Shown here: one piece after another, positions 29,401 to 37,961 of the stretch
How positions within the stretch are numbered: position 1 is the first letter of the stretch
Layout: each line of letters starts with the position of its first letter
NCBI GenBank assembly: GCA_037200845.1
Contig: JBBCGQ010000001.1
Location: forward strand, 3,088,585-3,152,584
Length of the DNA stretch: 64,000 nt
Source of the DNA: Bauldia sp.
GTDB taxonomy: Bacteria; Pseudomonadota; Alphaproteobacteria; Rhizobiales; Kaistiaceae
Reading direction: 5' to 3'
Notes under the pieces: model-generated
What the model was told of the DNA's origin: nothing
The model's database searches: none
Seen by the model: only the letters and a program-made list of their open reading frames with translations
Translations under genes and position numbers: made by a program

Positions 29401-29921
29401 CCGCGCCCGCCGCCGCCCCACGATGCCTTGAGCATCACCGGATAGCCGATCCGCGCCGCCTCCGACTTCACCACGGCCATGTCGTCCGGCAGCGGATCGG
29501 TCGCCGGCATCACCGGCACGCCGACCGAGACCGCGAGATTGCGCGCCGAAACCTTGTCGCCCAGCATCCGCATCGTGTCGGGCGTCGGCCCAATGAAGAT
29601 GATGCCGGCGGTGGCGCAGGCTTCCGCGAGGTCGGGATTCTCCGACAGCAGCCCATAGCCGGGATGGATCGCGTCGACCTTCGCCTCGCGTGCCACGCGG
29701 ATGATTTCGGGAATGGAGAGATACGCCTCGATCGGCCCCATCGTGGTGCCGTCGGGCCGCTTGCCGATCTGGTAGGCCTCGTCTGCCTTGAAGCGATGGA
29801 GGGCGAGCTTGTCTTCCTCCGAGAAGACCGCGACCGTGCCCATGCCCAATTCGGTGGCGGCCCGGAAGACGCGGATGGCGATCTCGGACCGGTTGGCAAC
29901 CAGAATCTTCTTGATCCGCAC
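26463..29921 (-). CDS. pyc: Pyruvate carboxylase
   Basis: 1152-residue single-chain biotin enzyme that carboxylates pyruvate to oxaloacetate. Domains in order: biotin carboxylase with ATP-grasp (1-460; MLKASWGGGGRGMRV, EKLVERARHVEVQ, FIEVNPRIQVEHTVTEQ); carboxyltransferase TIM barrel (about 540-830; DTTMRDAHQSLLATRMR, GGATFDVAMRFL); allosteric linker; biotin carrier domain with SIEAMKMETAL, biotinyl Lys at about 1117. Full length, no defects. It is the main anaplerotic enzyme in rhizobia. Monocistronic. Confidence 0.98.
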   Translation of the reverse strand: MRIKKILVANRSEIAIRVFRAATELGMGTVAVFSEEDKLALHRFKADEAYQIGKRPDGTTMGPIEAYLSIPEIIRVAREAKVDAIHPGYGLLSENPDLAEACATAGIIFIGPTPDTMRMLGDKVSARNLAVSVGVPVMPATDPLPDDMAVVKSEAARIGYPVMLKASWGGGGRGMRVIPDEETLVKDIGAAKREAKAAFGKDEVYLEKLVERARHVEVQILADSHGSIVHLFERDCTVQRRHQKVVERAPAPYLDQAQRQELCGYAVAIAHAAKYKGAGTVEFLMDADSGHFYFIEVNPRIQVEHTVTEQVTGIDIVKAQIHIAEGAAIGEPESGVPRQGEIKLNGHALQCRITTEDPEQNFIPDYGRITAYRGATGFGIRLDGGTAYSGAVITRFYDPLLEKVTAWAPTPGEAIARMTRALREFRIRGVATNLTFLENVINHPSFRDASYTTRFIDTTPELFAFVKRRDRATKLLTYIADVTVNGHPDTRGRTKPAADGLTVPPPRFDALPAPGTKQRLDRDGPDGFARWMREEKRALVTDTTMRDAHQSLLATRMRSHDLTAIASAYASALPQLLSLECWGGATFDVAMRFLAEDPWERLHDIREKVPNLLLQMLLRGSNAVGYANYADNVVKFFVAQAADAGVDLFRVFDCLNWVENMRVSMDAVREAGKLCEGAMCYTGDILDPDRAKYSLKYYVGLAKELEAAGANIIGIKDMAGLLKPAAATKLIKTLREESGLPFHFHTHDTSGIAAASIVAAVEAGVDAFDAAMDSMSGLTSQACLGALVEAIADTDRDTGLDPEAIRRISFYFEAVRAKYVAFEADFRAGASEVYLHEMPGGQFTNLKEQARSLGLDARWHEVARTYADVNMMFGDIVKVTPSSKVVGDMALMMVASDLTPADVLDPKKEIAFPESVVQMMRGDLGQPPGGWPKDLQRKILKGAPPITVRPGSLLAPADLEVERKTAAEKAGTDIDDHALASYVMYPKVFTDFARAADTYGPVSVLPTPVFFYGLPPGEEISIEIERGKTLVVRTQAIGEVDDQGHRRVFFEMNGQPRVARVPDRAHGATGAEARRKAEEGNPLHVAAPMPGVVSTLAVKPGQAVKAGDMLLSIEAMKMETALTAEKDGTVAEVLVNAGSQIDAKDLLVVFAA

Positions 29922-30075
29922 GCTGACAGCCCCTCGCCGGAATACGCCCGGTAAGGCATATCCTTAGCCGGATTGTGCGTTTGCGAAAACAGGAATTGTG
30001 CGGTGCGAAGTAGCATTGCCGGATGCCCCCGCGGTGGGCCAGAGTGCCGCTCCGATTTTGCCAGAGGAAACGACC

Positions 30076-30261
30076 ATGCCTGAAGTTTACGTCTACGCCG
30101 TCGCGGGCCGCACCGCGGAACAGAAGAAGGGCCTGATGAAGGACATCACCGACGCGGTCGTGAAAAACTTCGGCACGGCGCCCGACGCGGTCACCGTCCA
30201 GATCGTCGAGTCGGCGAAAGACTCCAAGGCCAAGGGCGGCGTCCCGTTCACCGAACGCTAG
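30076..30261 (+). CDS. 4-oxalocrotonate tautomerase family protein
   Basis: 61-residue subunit. Pro2 becomes the N-terminal catalytic Pro after Met removal (MPEVYVYAVAGRT); the rest (EQKKGLMKDITDAVVKNFG, VTVQIVESAKDSKAKGG) fits the small hexameric tautomerase fold. The canonical Arg11 reads Gly-Arg nearby (AGRTAEQK), so activity on keto acids is plausible. Start chosen at 30076 with agagga upstream. Confidence 0.88.
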   Translation: MPEVYVYAVAGRTAEQKKGLMKDITDAVVKNFGTAPDAVTVQIVESAKDSKAKGGVPFTER

Positions 30262-30278
30262 GTCGCGGCTCAAACTCA

Positions 30279-30450
30279 GAACCCTTCTCCCTGGAGGGAG
30301 AGGGCCATGAGCGTTGAGAGCGAAGCGAACTAGGCGAATGGGGTGAGGGGTTAGGGACAGGAGTTTGGGCCGAGGGGTCCCTAACCCCTCACCCTTCGTC
30401 TCTGTTCGCTTCGCCCACAAGATCCGAAGCCCTCTCCCTCAGGGAGAGGT
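30279..30450. repeat. Long palindromic intergenic element before ribokinase
   Basis: Nested inverted repeats: an 18-base perfect arm pair (30341-30358 and 30377-30394), GCGAAGCGAAC at 30320-30330 against its complement at 30404-30414, and outer CCCTGGAGGGAGAGG / CTCTCCCTCAGGGAGAGG ends. It fills the gap between the tautomerase and ribokinase genes and ends about 28 bases before the ribokinase ATG. Type: non-coding REP/BIME-like element. Confidence 0.8.
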
Positions 30451-30478
30451 GACACGCGACGACCGCGAGGAACATCAG

Positions 30479-31375
30479 ATGATCGTCGTCTTCGGCTCGA
30501 TCAACGTCGATCTCGTCACCCGCGTCCAGCGCACGCCCGGCCCGGGCGAGACGGTGCGCGGCTCCGACTACGCGCTGATCCCCGGCGGCAAGGGCGCCAA
30601 CCAGGCGCTCGCCGCCCGCCGCGCCGGCGCCAGGGTCCGCATGTATGGCGCGATCGGCTACGACGCCTTCGCTGACACCGCCCTGCTCGAGCTGAAGCCG
30701 GCCGGCGTCGAGCTGACCGGCGTCTCCCGCCTGCCGCACACTACCGGCCTCGCCCTCATCACCGTCGATGAAAAGGGCGAGAACGCCATCGTCATCGCGC
30801 CCGGCGCCAACGGCCACGCCGGCGCCGCCTCGATCCCGGCCGACGCGTTCGGCCCGCGCGACACGCTGCTGCTGCAGATGGAGGTGCCGTTCCCCGAAAG
30901 CCTCGCCGCCGCCAAGGCCGCACGCGCCGCCGGCACCCGCGTCGTGCTGTCGCTCGCGCCCTACACGGCGCTGGCGGCGGAAGACATCGCCGCCTTCGAC
31001 ACCATCATCGTCAACGAGCACGAGGCCGCCGATCTGGCGCACCACCTCGGCGTCTCGGCCAAGGGCGCCGACGCGACCGCCACGGCCCTGGCCCGCCGCC
31101 TCGGCCGCACCGTCATCGCGACGCTCGGCGCCGAGGGTGCCGTCGCCGTCCACGAAGGCGCCCTGATCCGCGTCCCGGCGCTCGCCGTAACGCCGGTCGA
31201 TACCACCGGCGCCGGCGACACCTTCTGCGGCGTGCTCGCCGCGTATCTCGACGAAGGCGCCGACATGCGCGCCGCCATGACCAAGGCCGCCGTCGCCGGA
31301 TCGCTGGCAACGACCAAAGCCGGCGCCCAGCCGAGCTTCCCGACGCGCAGCGAGATAGAGGCCGCCGCGCGCTAG
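30479..31375 (+). CDS. rbsK: Ribokinase (PfkB family)
   Basis: 298-residue sugar kinase. PfkB signatures are present: GGKGANQALAARRAGA near residue 40 and DTTGAGDTFCGVLAAYL near 240-256 with the catalytic Asp. The N-terminus IVVFGSINVDLV is typical of ribokinase rather than fructokinase. It phosphorylates ribose or a related pentose at O5. The start is placed after the palindromic element with gagg upstream; a longer frame would translate the repeat. Its stop overlaps the convergent SDR stop in a shared CTAG (31372-31375). Confidence 0.88.
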   Translation: MIVVFGSINVDLVTRVQRTPGPGETVRGSDYALIPGGKGANQALAARRAGARVRMYGAIGYDAFADTALLELKPAGVELTGVSRLPHTTGLALITVDEKGENAIVIAPGANGHAGAASIPADAFGPRDTLLLQMEVPFPESLAAAKAARAAGTRVVLSLAPYTALAAEDIAAFDTIIVNEHEAADLAHHLGVSAKGADATATALARRLGRTVIATLGAEGAVAVHEGALIRVPALAVTPVDTTGAGDTFCGVLAAYLDEGADMRAAMTKAAVAGSLATTKAGAQPSFPTRSEIEAAAR

Positions 31376-32196
31376 GACGCGACGCGGAACATCAGCCGCA
31401 GCAGCGCGTCCATCGCCTTGTCCGGCAACAGCCGCCGCAGCCACAGGATCGGCCGCGCCCCGCCGCCGCTGGCGTAGCGCGTGCGCGGCCGCCGCGCCTT
31501 CAGCGACTGCGACACCGTGCGCGCCACGACCTCCGGCGGCGACACCAGCGACGAGGTATCGGCGCTGCCAAGCAGACGCGCATGCGCCTGCGCCTGTTTC
31601 GCATATGGCCCCGAGCCCGAGTGCTGCAGCAGATTGTCCCGCGAGATGCCGCTCCACTCGGTTCGGATGCCGCCCGGCTCGATCAGGATGACGCGGATGC
31701 CGAACGGCGCCAGTTCCAGCCGCAGGCTGTCGCTCATCCCTTCCACCGCGAATTTCGTCGCGTGATACCAGGCGCCGAACGGCTCGTAGATTTTGCCGCC
31801 CATCGAGCTGATGTTGACGATGGCGCCATCGCGCCGCGTCCGCATGCCCGGCAAGACGAGCTGCGTCAGCCGCGCCAGGCCGAAGACGTTGACCTCGAAC
31901 TGCCGCCGTCCCTCGTCGATCGGCACCTCCTCGAGCGAACCGTAGGAGCCATAGCCGGCGTTGTTGACCAGCACGTCGATGCCGCCGCTCTCCGCCTCGA
32001 TCGCGGCGATGGCCGCCTTCATCGAGGCATCGTCGGTAACGTCGAGCGCCAGAAGCTTCGCTCCCGCCGCGGCAAGATCGGCCATGCGCTCCGTCCGCCG
32101 CGCCCCGGCGTAAACGCGATACCCGTCCGCCAGAAGCTGCCGCGCAATCGCCTCGCCGATGCCGGACGAGGCTCCCGTGACCAGTGCCGTCTTCAT
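31372..32196 (-). CDS. Short-chain dehydrogenase/reductase
   Basis: 274 residues. Rossmann TGASSGIG (7-14), LALDVTD, NNAGYGSYG, NISSMGG and YHATK catalytic Tyr/Lys are intact. The C-terminal 70 residues (SPPEVVARTVSQSLKARRPRTRYASG, ILWLRRLLPDKAMDALLR) match the oxidoreductase group related to 17-beta-hydroxysteroid/retinol dehydrogenases. Substrate unknown. Strong Shine-Dalgarno ggaggg six bases before the ATG fixes the start. Confidence 0.9.
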   Translation of the reverse strand: MKTALVTGASSGIGEAIARQLLADGYRVYAGARRTERMADLAAAGAKLLALDVTDDASMKAAIAAIEAESGGIDVLVNNAGYGSYGSLEEVPIDEGRRQFEVNVFGLARLTQLVLPGMRTRRDGAIVNISSMGGKIYEPFGAWYHATKFAVEGMSDSLRLELAPFGIRVILIEPGGIRTEWSGISRDNLLQHSGSGPYAKQAQAHARLLGSADTSSLVSPPEVVARTVSQSLKARRPRTRYASGGGARPILWLRRLLPDKAMDALLRLMFRVAS

Positions 32197-32395
32197 GTGA
32201 CGCCCTCCGGGCACGCGCCGCGGCCCAAACCTATAGCTGTGGCGTTAACCGCTTCCCTGCAAGCCGCGCCTGCCTGACATAGCCCCGGATGCCAGCTTGA
32301 CCTTACGGTTCCGCGGCGTAATTGCACCGCAGGGGCAAGTCCTGCCATATCTTGTCTGCCCAGTGCGAAATGGCTGCTCCGGCGGCCGGAAAGCA

Positions 32396-33973
32396 ATGCC
32401 GATGACGCCGCCGACCGATGCCATTGTGACGATGCCCGGCCTTTCCGAGCGCGCCAGGAATCCCCGCGTCCTGCGGCTCAATCCCGCCGACAACGTCATC
32501 GTCTCGGTTGACCCGATTCTGGTCGGCGCCGTCGCCGAGGGCGTCACCGCCATCAGCCGCGTGCCCAAGGGCCACAAGATGGCGACGATCGCGATCCGGA
32601 CCGGCGAGCCGGTGAAAAAATTCGGCCAGATCATCGGCTTCGCCACCGCCGACATCCGCCCCGGCGAGCACGTCCACACCCACAACTGCGGCGTCCACGA
32701 TTTCGCCCGCGACTATCATTTCGCCGAGGCCGCAGAGCCCGAGCATGTGCTGCCGCTCGAGCAGCGCCGCACCTTCGAGGGCTACAGGCGCAAAAACGGC
32801 AAGGTCGGCACGCGCAATTACATCGGCATCCTCACCAGCGTGAATTGCTCGGCCTCCGTCGCCCGCTTCATCGCCGACGAGTTCAACCGCTCCGGCATCC
32901 TCGACGACTACCCGCACATCGACGGCGTCGTCCCGTTCGTACAGGGCTCCGGCTGCGGCATGGCGGGCAAGGGCTCGGAAGGCTTCCAGGTCATGCAGCG
33001 CACCGAGTGGGGCTACGCCACGCACCCGAACCTCGGCGGCGCACTCATGGTCGGCCTCGGCTGCGAGGTGATGCAGATCCCCGATCTCGTCGACGAGTAC
33101 GGGATGAAGGAACACGACATGTTCCGCACCATGACCATCCAGGCCACGGGCGGCACGCGCAAGACCGTCCAGCGCGGCATCGAGATGATCAAGGAGATGC
33201 TGCCCACCGCCGACGCCGCCCGCCGCGAGACGCTGCCCGTTTCCGAGCTGATGCTGGCGCTGCAGTGCGGCGGCTCCGACGGCTACTCCGGCATCACCGC
33301 CAACCCGGCGCTGGGCTTCGCCGCCGACCTGTTGGTCGAGCAGGGCGGCACCGCGGTGCTCTGCGAGACGCCCGAGATCTACGGCGCCGAGCACCTGCTG
33401 ACGCGCCGCGCCGCCACCCGCGAGATCGGCGAGAAGCTCGTCGGCATCATCAAGTGGTGGGAAGACTACACCGCCCGCAACAAGGGCGAGATGAACAACA
33501 ACCCCTCGCCCGGCAACAAGGCCGGAGGCCTCACCACGATCCTCGAAAAGTCGCTGGGCGCCGCTGCCAAGGGCGGCACCACCACGATGCGCGGCGTCTA
33601 CCACTACGCCGAGCCGATCACGACCCGCGGCTTCGTCTTCATGGATTCGCCAGGCTACGATCCGGTCGGCGTCACCGGCCAGGTCGCCTCGGGCTGCAAC
33701 GTCATCGCCTTCACCACCGGCCGCGGCTCCGCCTTCGGCTTCAAGCCGGCGCCGTCGATCAAGCTCGCCACCAACAACGACACCTGGATCCGCCAGACCG
33801 AGGACATGGACGTCAACTGCGGCGACATCCTCGACGGCGTCTCGATCGAGCAGAAGGGCCGCGAGATTCTCGACAAGGTCATCGCAGTGGCCTCAGGCGA
33901 AAAGTCGAAGTCTGAGGAACTCGGCTACGGCGATAACGAATTCGTGCCCTGGCAAATCGGCGCGGTGATGTAG
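32396..33973 (+). CDS. UxaA-family altronate/galactarate-type dehydratase
   Basis: 525 residues. N-terminal SAF domain (about 25-110; NVIVSVDPILVGAV, GEHVHTHNC) and the large catalytic domain (KVGTRNYIGILTSVNCS, GSGCGM, NLGGALMVGLGCE, QCGGSDGYSGITANPA, EVASGCN-type VTGQVASGCN). These Fe-dependent enzymes dehydrate sugar acids to 2-keto-3-deoxy acids. Altronate versus galactarate cannot be decided by eye. The FAH-family gene at 36610 could act further down such a pathway. ATG at 32396 or 32402; the longer open frame starting at 32297 lacks support. Confidence 0.87.
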   Translation: MPMTPPTDAIVTMPGLSERARNPRVLRLNPADNVIVSVDPILVGAVAEGVTAISRVPKGHKMATIAIRTGEPVKKFGQIIGFATADIRPGEHVHTHNCGVHDFARDYHFAEAAEPEHVLPLEQRRTFEGYRRKNGKVGTRNYIGILTSVNCSASVARFIADEFNRSGILDDYPHIDGVVPFVQGSGCGMAGKGSEGFQVMQRTEWGYATHPNLGGALMVGLGCEVMQIPDLVDEYGMKEHDMFRTMTIQATGGTRKTVQRGIEMIKEMLPTADAARRETLPVSELMLALQCGGSDGYSGITANPALGFAADLLVEQGGTAVLCETPEIYGAEHLLTRRAATREIGEKLVGIIKWWEDYTARNKGEMNNNPSPGNKAGGLTTILEKSLGAAAKGGTTTMRGVYHYAEPITTRGFVFMDSPGYDPVGVTGQVASGCNVIAFTTGRGSAFGFKPAPSIKLATNNDTWIRQTEDMDVNCGDILDGVSIEQKGREILDKVIAVASGEKSKSEELGYGDNEFVPWQIGAVM

Positions 33974-34013
33974 GCGCCTCTCGGCGTTGAAATAGCGTTG
34001 GGAATCTTGGGCA

Positions 34014-34165
34014 GGAGAGACACCCCTCCCAAAACCGCGATGCGGCTTTGGCCCTCCCACAAGCGGAGGGCTCAACGGGCGGAGTCTCGGTCGCGCAGCG
34101 AAGCGAACCCTCCCCTTGCGGGAGGGTCAAACCGCCAAAGGCGGTTTGGGGAGGGGTGTCTCTCC
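34014..34165. repeat. 152-base composite inverted-repeat element with 17-base perfect ends
   Basis: Ends 34014-34030 and 34149-34165 are exact complements (GGAGAGACACCCCTCCC). Inside are two copies of a 55-60 base unit in opposite orientation. Each copy contains a cctcccNNNNcgggaggg hairpin and an aaaccgcc/ggcggttt hairpin (perfect at 34130-34148). The same unit recurs at 54057-54210, where the pair is arranged the other way round. No coding capacity. It resembles a BIME or miniature non-autonomous element. Confidence 0.85.
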
Positions 34166-34197
34166 CATCCCAAACGCCCGAGATGGTGGGCGATGAC

Positions 34198-34554
34198 TTA
34201 GCCGCCTGCGCCGCCAGTCAGCTTCGCCACGATCGCCTTCACCCCCGCAAAGTCGAACGGCTTGCCAAGCATCGGCACCGCATCGTACGGCGCCTGCAGC
34301 CGCGCGGCGCCGTGCCCGGTGGCAAACGCGAACGGAATCCCGCGCACCGCCAGCCGCTCGGCCACCGCGTACGACATCTCCCCGTTGATCGACAGATCGA
34401 GGATGGCGGCCTCCGGCGCCCCGTTTTCCACCAGTTCGAGGGCCGCGGCGATGGTCCGTGCCGGGCCGAGTGTCTGGTGGCCAAGCTCGGCCAGCCAGTC
34501 TTCCAGCATCATCGCAATCAGCGGTTCGTCGTCGAGCACGAGCACGCGGCTCAT
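34198..34554 (-). CDS. Single-domain response regulator
   Basis: 118 residues, receiver domain only. Acidic pocket Asp8/Asp9, phospho-acceptor Asp53 (LDLSI), Thr in ATGHG and Lys in GKPF are all present. Without an output domain it is likely a phosphotransfer intermediate or competes for a kinase. It is divergent from the hybrid histidine kinase at 34645, 90 bases apart, and is the obvious candidate partner. Confidence 0.92.
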   Translation of the reverse strand: MSRVLVLDDEPLIAMMLEDWLAELGHQTLGPARTIAAALELVENGAPEAAILDLSINGEMSYAVAERLAVRGIPFAFATGHGAARLQAPYDAVPMLGKPFDFAGVKAIVAKLTGGAGG

Positions 34555-34644
34555 GGGGGGCGTTTTCTCTGCGGCATAACGTTAAGGATGCGCCGGGGAA
34601 CATAGCGCGCCGCGGCGCCGCGACCTAGTATCCCCATCGCGATC

Positions 34645-36582
34645 ATGCGCTTGGAGCCGCGGTTGGCTGATTTCTGGCAGCAGTTCTGGCGCGGCCGATG
34701 GAGCCGCCGTGCGTCTTACGCCGGTGTGCTCGTTGCCGCCTTTGCGCTGGTGGTCGTCGCCGGCGCCGCCGCGGTGTACATGGCGCTGCGCTCCACGGAA
34801 GCCGATCGGCTGGTCACCCAGAGCTACATGATCCGCCAGGTCGCGACCCGGCTGCTCAGCACCCTGCAGGATGCCGAGACCGGCCAGCGCGGCTACCTGC
34901 TCACCAACGACGAATCGTACCTCGAGCCCTACAACACCGCTCGCGACACGCTCGACCGCGTCCTCGACGCGCTGACCGAGGAGACCGAGGGCGACCCCGA
35001 CCAGGCCGCGCGCGTGATCGCGCTCCGCCCGCTGGTCGACACGCGCCTCGCCATCGCCGCCCACACCATCGATCTCAACCGCGCCGGCCAGACCGCCGCC
35101 GCCCGCGACATGGTCATCGCCGGCCAGGGCAAGACGGCGATGGACCAGATCCGCATCGTCATCCAGCAGATCAGCGACAGCGAGCGCGACACGCTGATGG
35201 TGCGCCAGGACGCCGCCGCCGCCGCCCGCGCCTGGCTGCTCGGTCTGGTCATCGCCAGCCTCGCCGCCGCCATGGCGCTGGCCGCTTTCCTCGCCAACGC
35301 CGCCCGCAGTGCGCTGGCCGAGGCGCGCCAGCGCGCGACCGAGCTGGAAGCCGAGGTGACGCTCCGCCGCGAGACACAGGAGACGCTGCGCCAGGCGCAG
35401 AAGATCGAGGCCGTCGGCCAGCTTACCGGCGGCATCGCGCATGACTTCAACAACCTGCTGACCATCATCATCGGCAACCTCGACACGCTGAAGCGCCGCC
35501 TCGCCGACAGCGCGCAGCAGACCGACATCGCGGCCTTCGCGACCGCGCTGGCCAAGCCCGTCGACCTTGCGCTGCAAGGCGCGCGCAATGCCGCGCAGTT
35601 GACGCACCGCCTGCTCGCCTTCTCCCGCCGCCAGGCGCTGGACCCGACGCGCCTCGACCTCAACCGGCTGGTCGCCGGCATGTCCGATCTTCTCAGCCGC
35701 ACCCTTGGCGAGACCATCAACGTCGAGACGATCCTGGCCGCCGGCCTGTGGCCGACACTCGCCGATGCCAACCAGGTCGAGAACGCGCTGATCAATCTTT
35801 GCGTCAACGCCCGCGACGCCATGCCGGAAGGCGGCCGCCTCACCATCGAGACGGCCAACACGTATCTCGACGAGGCCTACGCCCGCCAGTTCGGCGACGT
35901 GACGCCCGGGCAATACGTCCTGCTCAGCATCGCCGACACCGGCGGCGGCATCCCGCCCGAGCTGCTCGAACGCGCCTTCGAGCCGTTCTTCACCACCAAG
36001 CCCGCCGGCCAAGGCTCCGGCTTGGGCCTCGCCATGGTCCACGGCTTCGTTAAGCAATCCGGCGGCCACGTCCGCATCTACAGCGAGGTCGGCCACGGCA
36101 CGACCGTGAAACTCTACCTGCCGCGCATGCTGCAGGACGAGGCCGCGGCCTCGGTCCCCGCACCGCGCCCAGCATCGGCGGCACCGGCTCCGCGCGGCTC
36201 CGCCCGCGAGACTATTCTGCTGGTCGAGGACAACGAGGGCGTCCGCGACTTCGCCCGCGGCGCACTGCAGGAGCTGGGCTACACCGTGCTCGAAGCCGCC
36301 GAGGCCGAGGCGGCGCTGCGCATCCTGAAATACGAGCCGAGCGTCGATCTCCTGTTCACCGACGTCGTGCTGCCCGGCATGAGCGGCCGCGAACTCGCCA
36401 ACCGCGCACTGGCGCTCCGCCCCGAGCTGCCCGTGCTGTTCACCACGGGCTACACGCGGAACGCCATCATCCACCACGGCCGCCTCGACCCCGGCGTCCA
36501 GCTTCTGTCGAAGCCGTTCGCCCAGCACGACCTCGCCCGCAAGGTCCGCGAGATGCTCGACGGCAGCGGCGCCGCGAAATAA
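34645..36582 (+). CDS. Hybrid sensor histidine kinase (CHASE3-HisKA-HATPase-REC)
   Basis: 645 residues. Membrane helices at about 27-47 and 195-218 enclose a periplasmic CHASE3 domain (ETGQRGYLLTNDESYL). HisKA has His266 in GGIAHDFNN, then N box (NLCVNARDAMPEGG), G1 (SIADTGGGIP), G2 (GSGLGLAMVHGF). The C-terminal receiver domain (ILLVEDNEGVRDF, FTDVVLPGMSG, phospho-Asp about 575, LSKPFA) is intact. Autophosphorylation and relay to its own receiver, and possibly the divergent single receiver, are expected. Signal unknown. Confidence 0.94.
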   Translation: MRLEPRLADFWQQFWRGRWSRRASYAGVLVAAFALVVVAGAAAVYMALRSTEADRLVTQSYMIRQVATRLLSTLQDAETGQRGYLLTNDESYLEPYNTARDTLDRVLDALTEETEGDPDQAARVIALRPLVDTRLAIAAHTIDLNRAGQTAAARDMVIAGQGKTAMDQIRIVIQQISDSERDTLMVRQDAAAAARAWLLGLVIASLAAAMALAAFLANAARSALAEARQRATELEAEVTLRRETQETLRQAQKIEAVGQLTGGIAHDFNNLLTIIIGNLDTLKRRLADSAQQTDIAAFATALAKPVDLALQGARNAAQLTHRLLAFSRRQALDPTRLDLNRLVAGMSDLLSRTLGETINVETILAAGLWPTLADANQVENALINLCVNARDAMPEGGRLTIETANTYLDEAYARQFGDVTPGQYVLLSIADTGGGIPPELLERAFEPFFTTKPAGQGSGLGLAMVHGFVKQSGGHVRIYSEVGHGTTVKLYLPRMLQDEAAASVPAPRPASAAPAPRGSARETILLVEDNEGVRDFARGALQELGYTVLEAAEAEAALRILKYEPSVDLLFTDVVLPGMSGRELANRALALRPELPVLFTTGYTRNAIIHHGRLDPGVQLLSKPFAQHDLARKVREMLDGSGAAK

Positions 36583-36609
36583 GACAACCGGCACAAGCGG
36601 GAGACGACA

Positions 36610-37785
36610 ATGCCCCTCGACACGCATGCGGCGTTCGCCCTCCCCGACGACCACGAGCAGGCGGCGCTGGTCGGCCGCGTCTGGCGTCCCGATCGCGACG
36701 GCCCCTCGGTCGTGGCGCTCCGCGGCGCCGAGCTGGTCGACATCTCGGCGACGGTGCCGACCATGCGCGACCTCTGCGAGGCGCCGCTTCCGGCCGCCCT
36801 CGCCCACGATGCCGAGGGCGAGCCGGTCGGCCTGCTCGCCGCCATCCTTGCCAACACGCCGCGCGACCGGCGCAACGCCTCGCAGCCGTGGCTGCTCGCA
36901 CCGACCGACCTGCAGGCAATAAAAGCCGCCGGCGTCACCTTCGCCGTCTCGATGCTGGAGCGCGTCATCGAGGAAAAGGCGCGCGGCGCCCCCGACCTCG
37001 CCCCGGCGATCCGCCGCGACATCGGCGCCGTCATCGGCGACGATCTCTCCCGCCTCAAGCCCGGCTCGAAAGAGGCGATGGCGCTGAAGCAGTTGCTCAT
37101 CGACAAGGGCATGTGGTCGCAATACCTCGAGGTCGGCATCGGCCCCGACGCCGAAATCTTCACCAAGGCGCCGCCCATGGCCGCCGTCGGCCACCTCGCC
37201 GAGATCGGCGTCCACCCCGGCTCGAGCTGGAACAATCCCGAGCCGGAAGTCGTCATCGTCGCCAGCTCGGCCGGGACGATCGTCGGCGCCGCGCTCGGCA
37301 ACGACGTCAACCTCCGCGACTTCGAAGGCCGCTCCGCGCTCCTGCTCGGCAAGGCGAAAGACAACAACGCCAGCGCCGCGATCGGCCCGTTCCTCCGCCT
37401 CTTCGACCGCCACTTCTCGCTCGACGACGTCCGCAAGGCGCAGGTCGATCTGTCGGTCGACGGCGAGGAAGGTTTCGCGCTCCGCGGCGGCAGCCAGATG
37501 AGCCGCATCAGCCGCGATCCCGCCGACCTCATGGCGGCCACCATTGGTCCAAACCACCGCTACCCCGACGGCGTCGCCCTCTACCTCGGCACGATGTTCG
37601 CGCCCGTCGAAGACCGCGACGCCAAGGGCCAGGGCTTCACCCACAAGAAGGGCGACATCGTCACCATCGCCTCGCCCAAGCTCGGCCGCCTCTCGAACCG
37701 CGTCGTGGCGACGCATGAGGCCGAACCGTGGACATTTGGCGCAGCGGCCCTGATGCGGAATCTGGCGAAGCGGAAGCTGATCTAG
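36610..37785 (+). CDS. Fumarylacetoacetate hydrolase (FAH) family protein
   Basis: 391 residues. The C-terminal FAH domain has the metal-binding pattern HPGSSWNNPEPEVV, then GNDVNLRDFEGRSALLLGKAKDNNASAAIGP. The long N-terminal region (FAVSMLERVIEEKA) places it with 2-keto-3-deoxy acid dehydratase-type members seen in sugar-acid catabolism rather than true fumarylacetoacetase. It may act on the product of the UxaA-type enzyme. It lies 28 bases after the histidine kinase gene; co-transcription is possible. Confidence 0.85.
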   Translation: MPLDTHAAFALPDDHEQAALVGRVWRPDRDGPSVVALRGAELVDISATVPTMRDLCEAPLPAALAHDAEGEPVGLLAAILANTPRDRRNASQPWLLAPTDLQAIKAAGVTFAVSMLERVIEEKARGAPDLAPAIRRDIGAVIGDDLSRLKPGSKEAMALKQLLIDKGMWSQYLEVGIGPDAEIFTKAPPMAAVGHLAEIGVHPGSSWNNPEPEVVIVASSAGTIVGAALGNDVNLRDFEGRSALLLGKAKDNNASAAIGPFLRLFDRHFSLDDVRKAQVDLSVDGEEGFALRGGSQMSRISRDPADLMAATIGPNHRYPDGVALYLGTMFAPVEDRDAKGQGFTHKKGDIVTIASPKLGRLSNRVVATHEAEPWTFGAAALMRNLAKRKLI

Positions 37786-37828
37786 CCTCATGCTCCGGGC
37801 GTTCCTCATTCCCACGCACCTCCCCTCC

Positions 37829-37951
37829 ACTGTCATCCTTCGGCGAAGCCGAGGCCTCGACCGGAGGACCAGCTTCGGCAAACTATCTGACAGCGAATCA
37901 TGAGGACATCGGTCCTCCGGACGGCGCTCCGCGCCGCCGAAGGATGACAGT
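37829..37951. repeat. 123-base inverted-repeat element
   Basis: Perfect 17-base ends ACTGTCATCCTTCGGCG (37829-37845) and the complement (37935-37951), plus an inner CCGGAGGACC / GGTCCTCCGG pair. It lies in the convergent gap between the FAH and epimerase genes. Non-coding; could form a long hairpin in RNA from either side. Confidence 0.8.
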
Positions 37952-37961
37952 GGCGGGGAAG

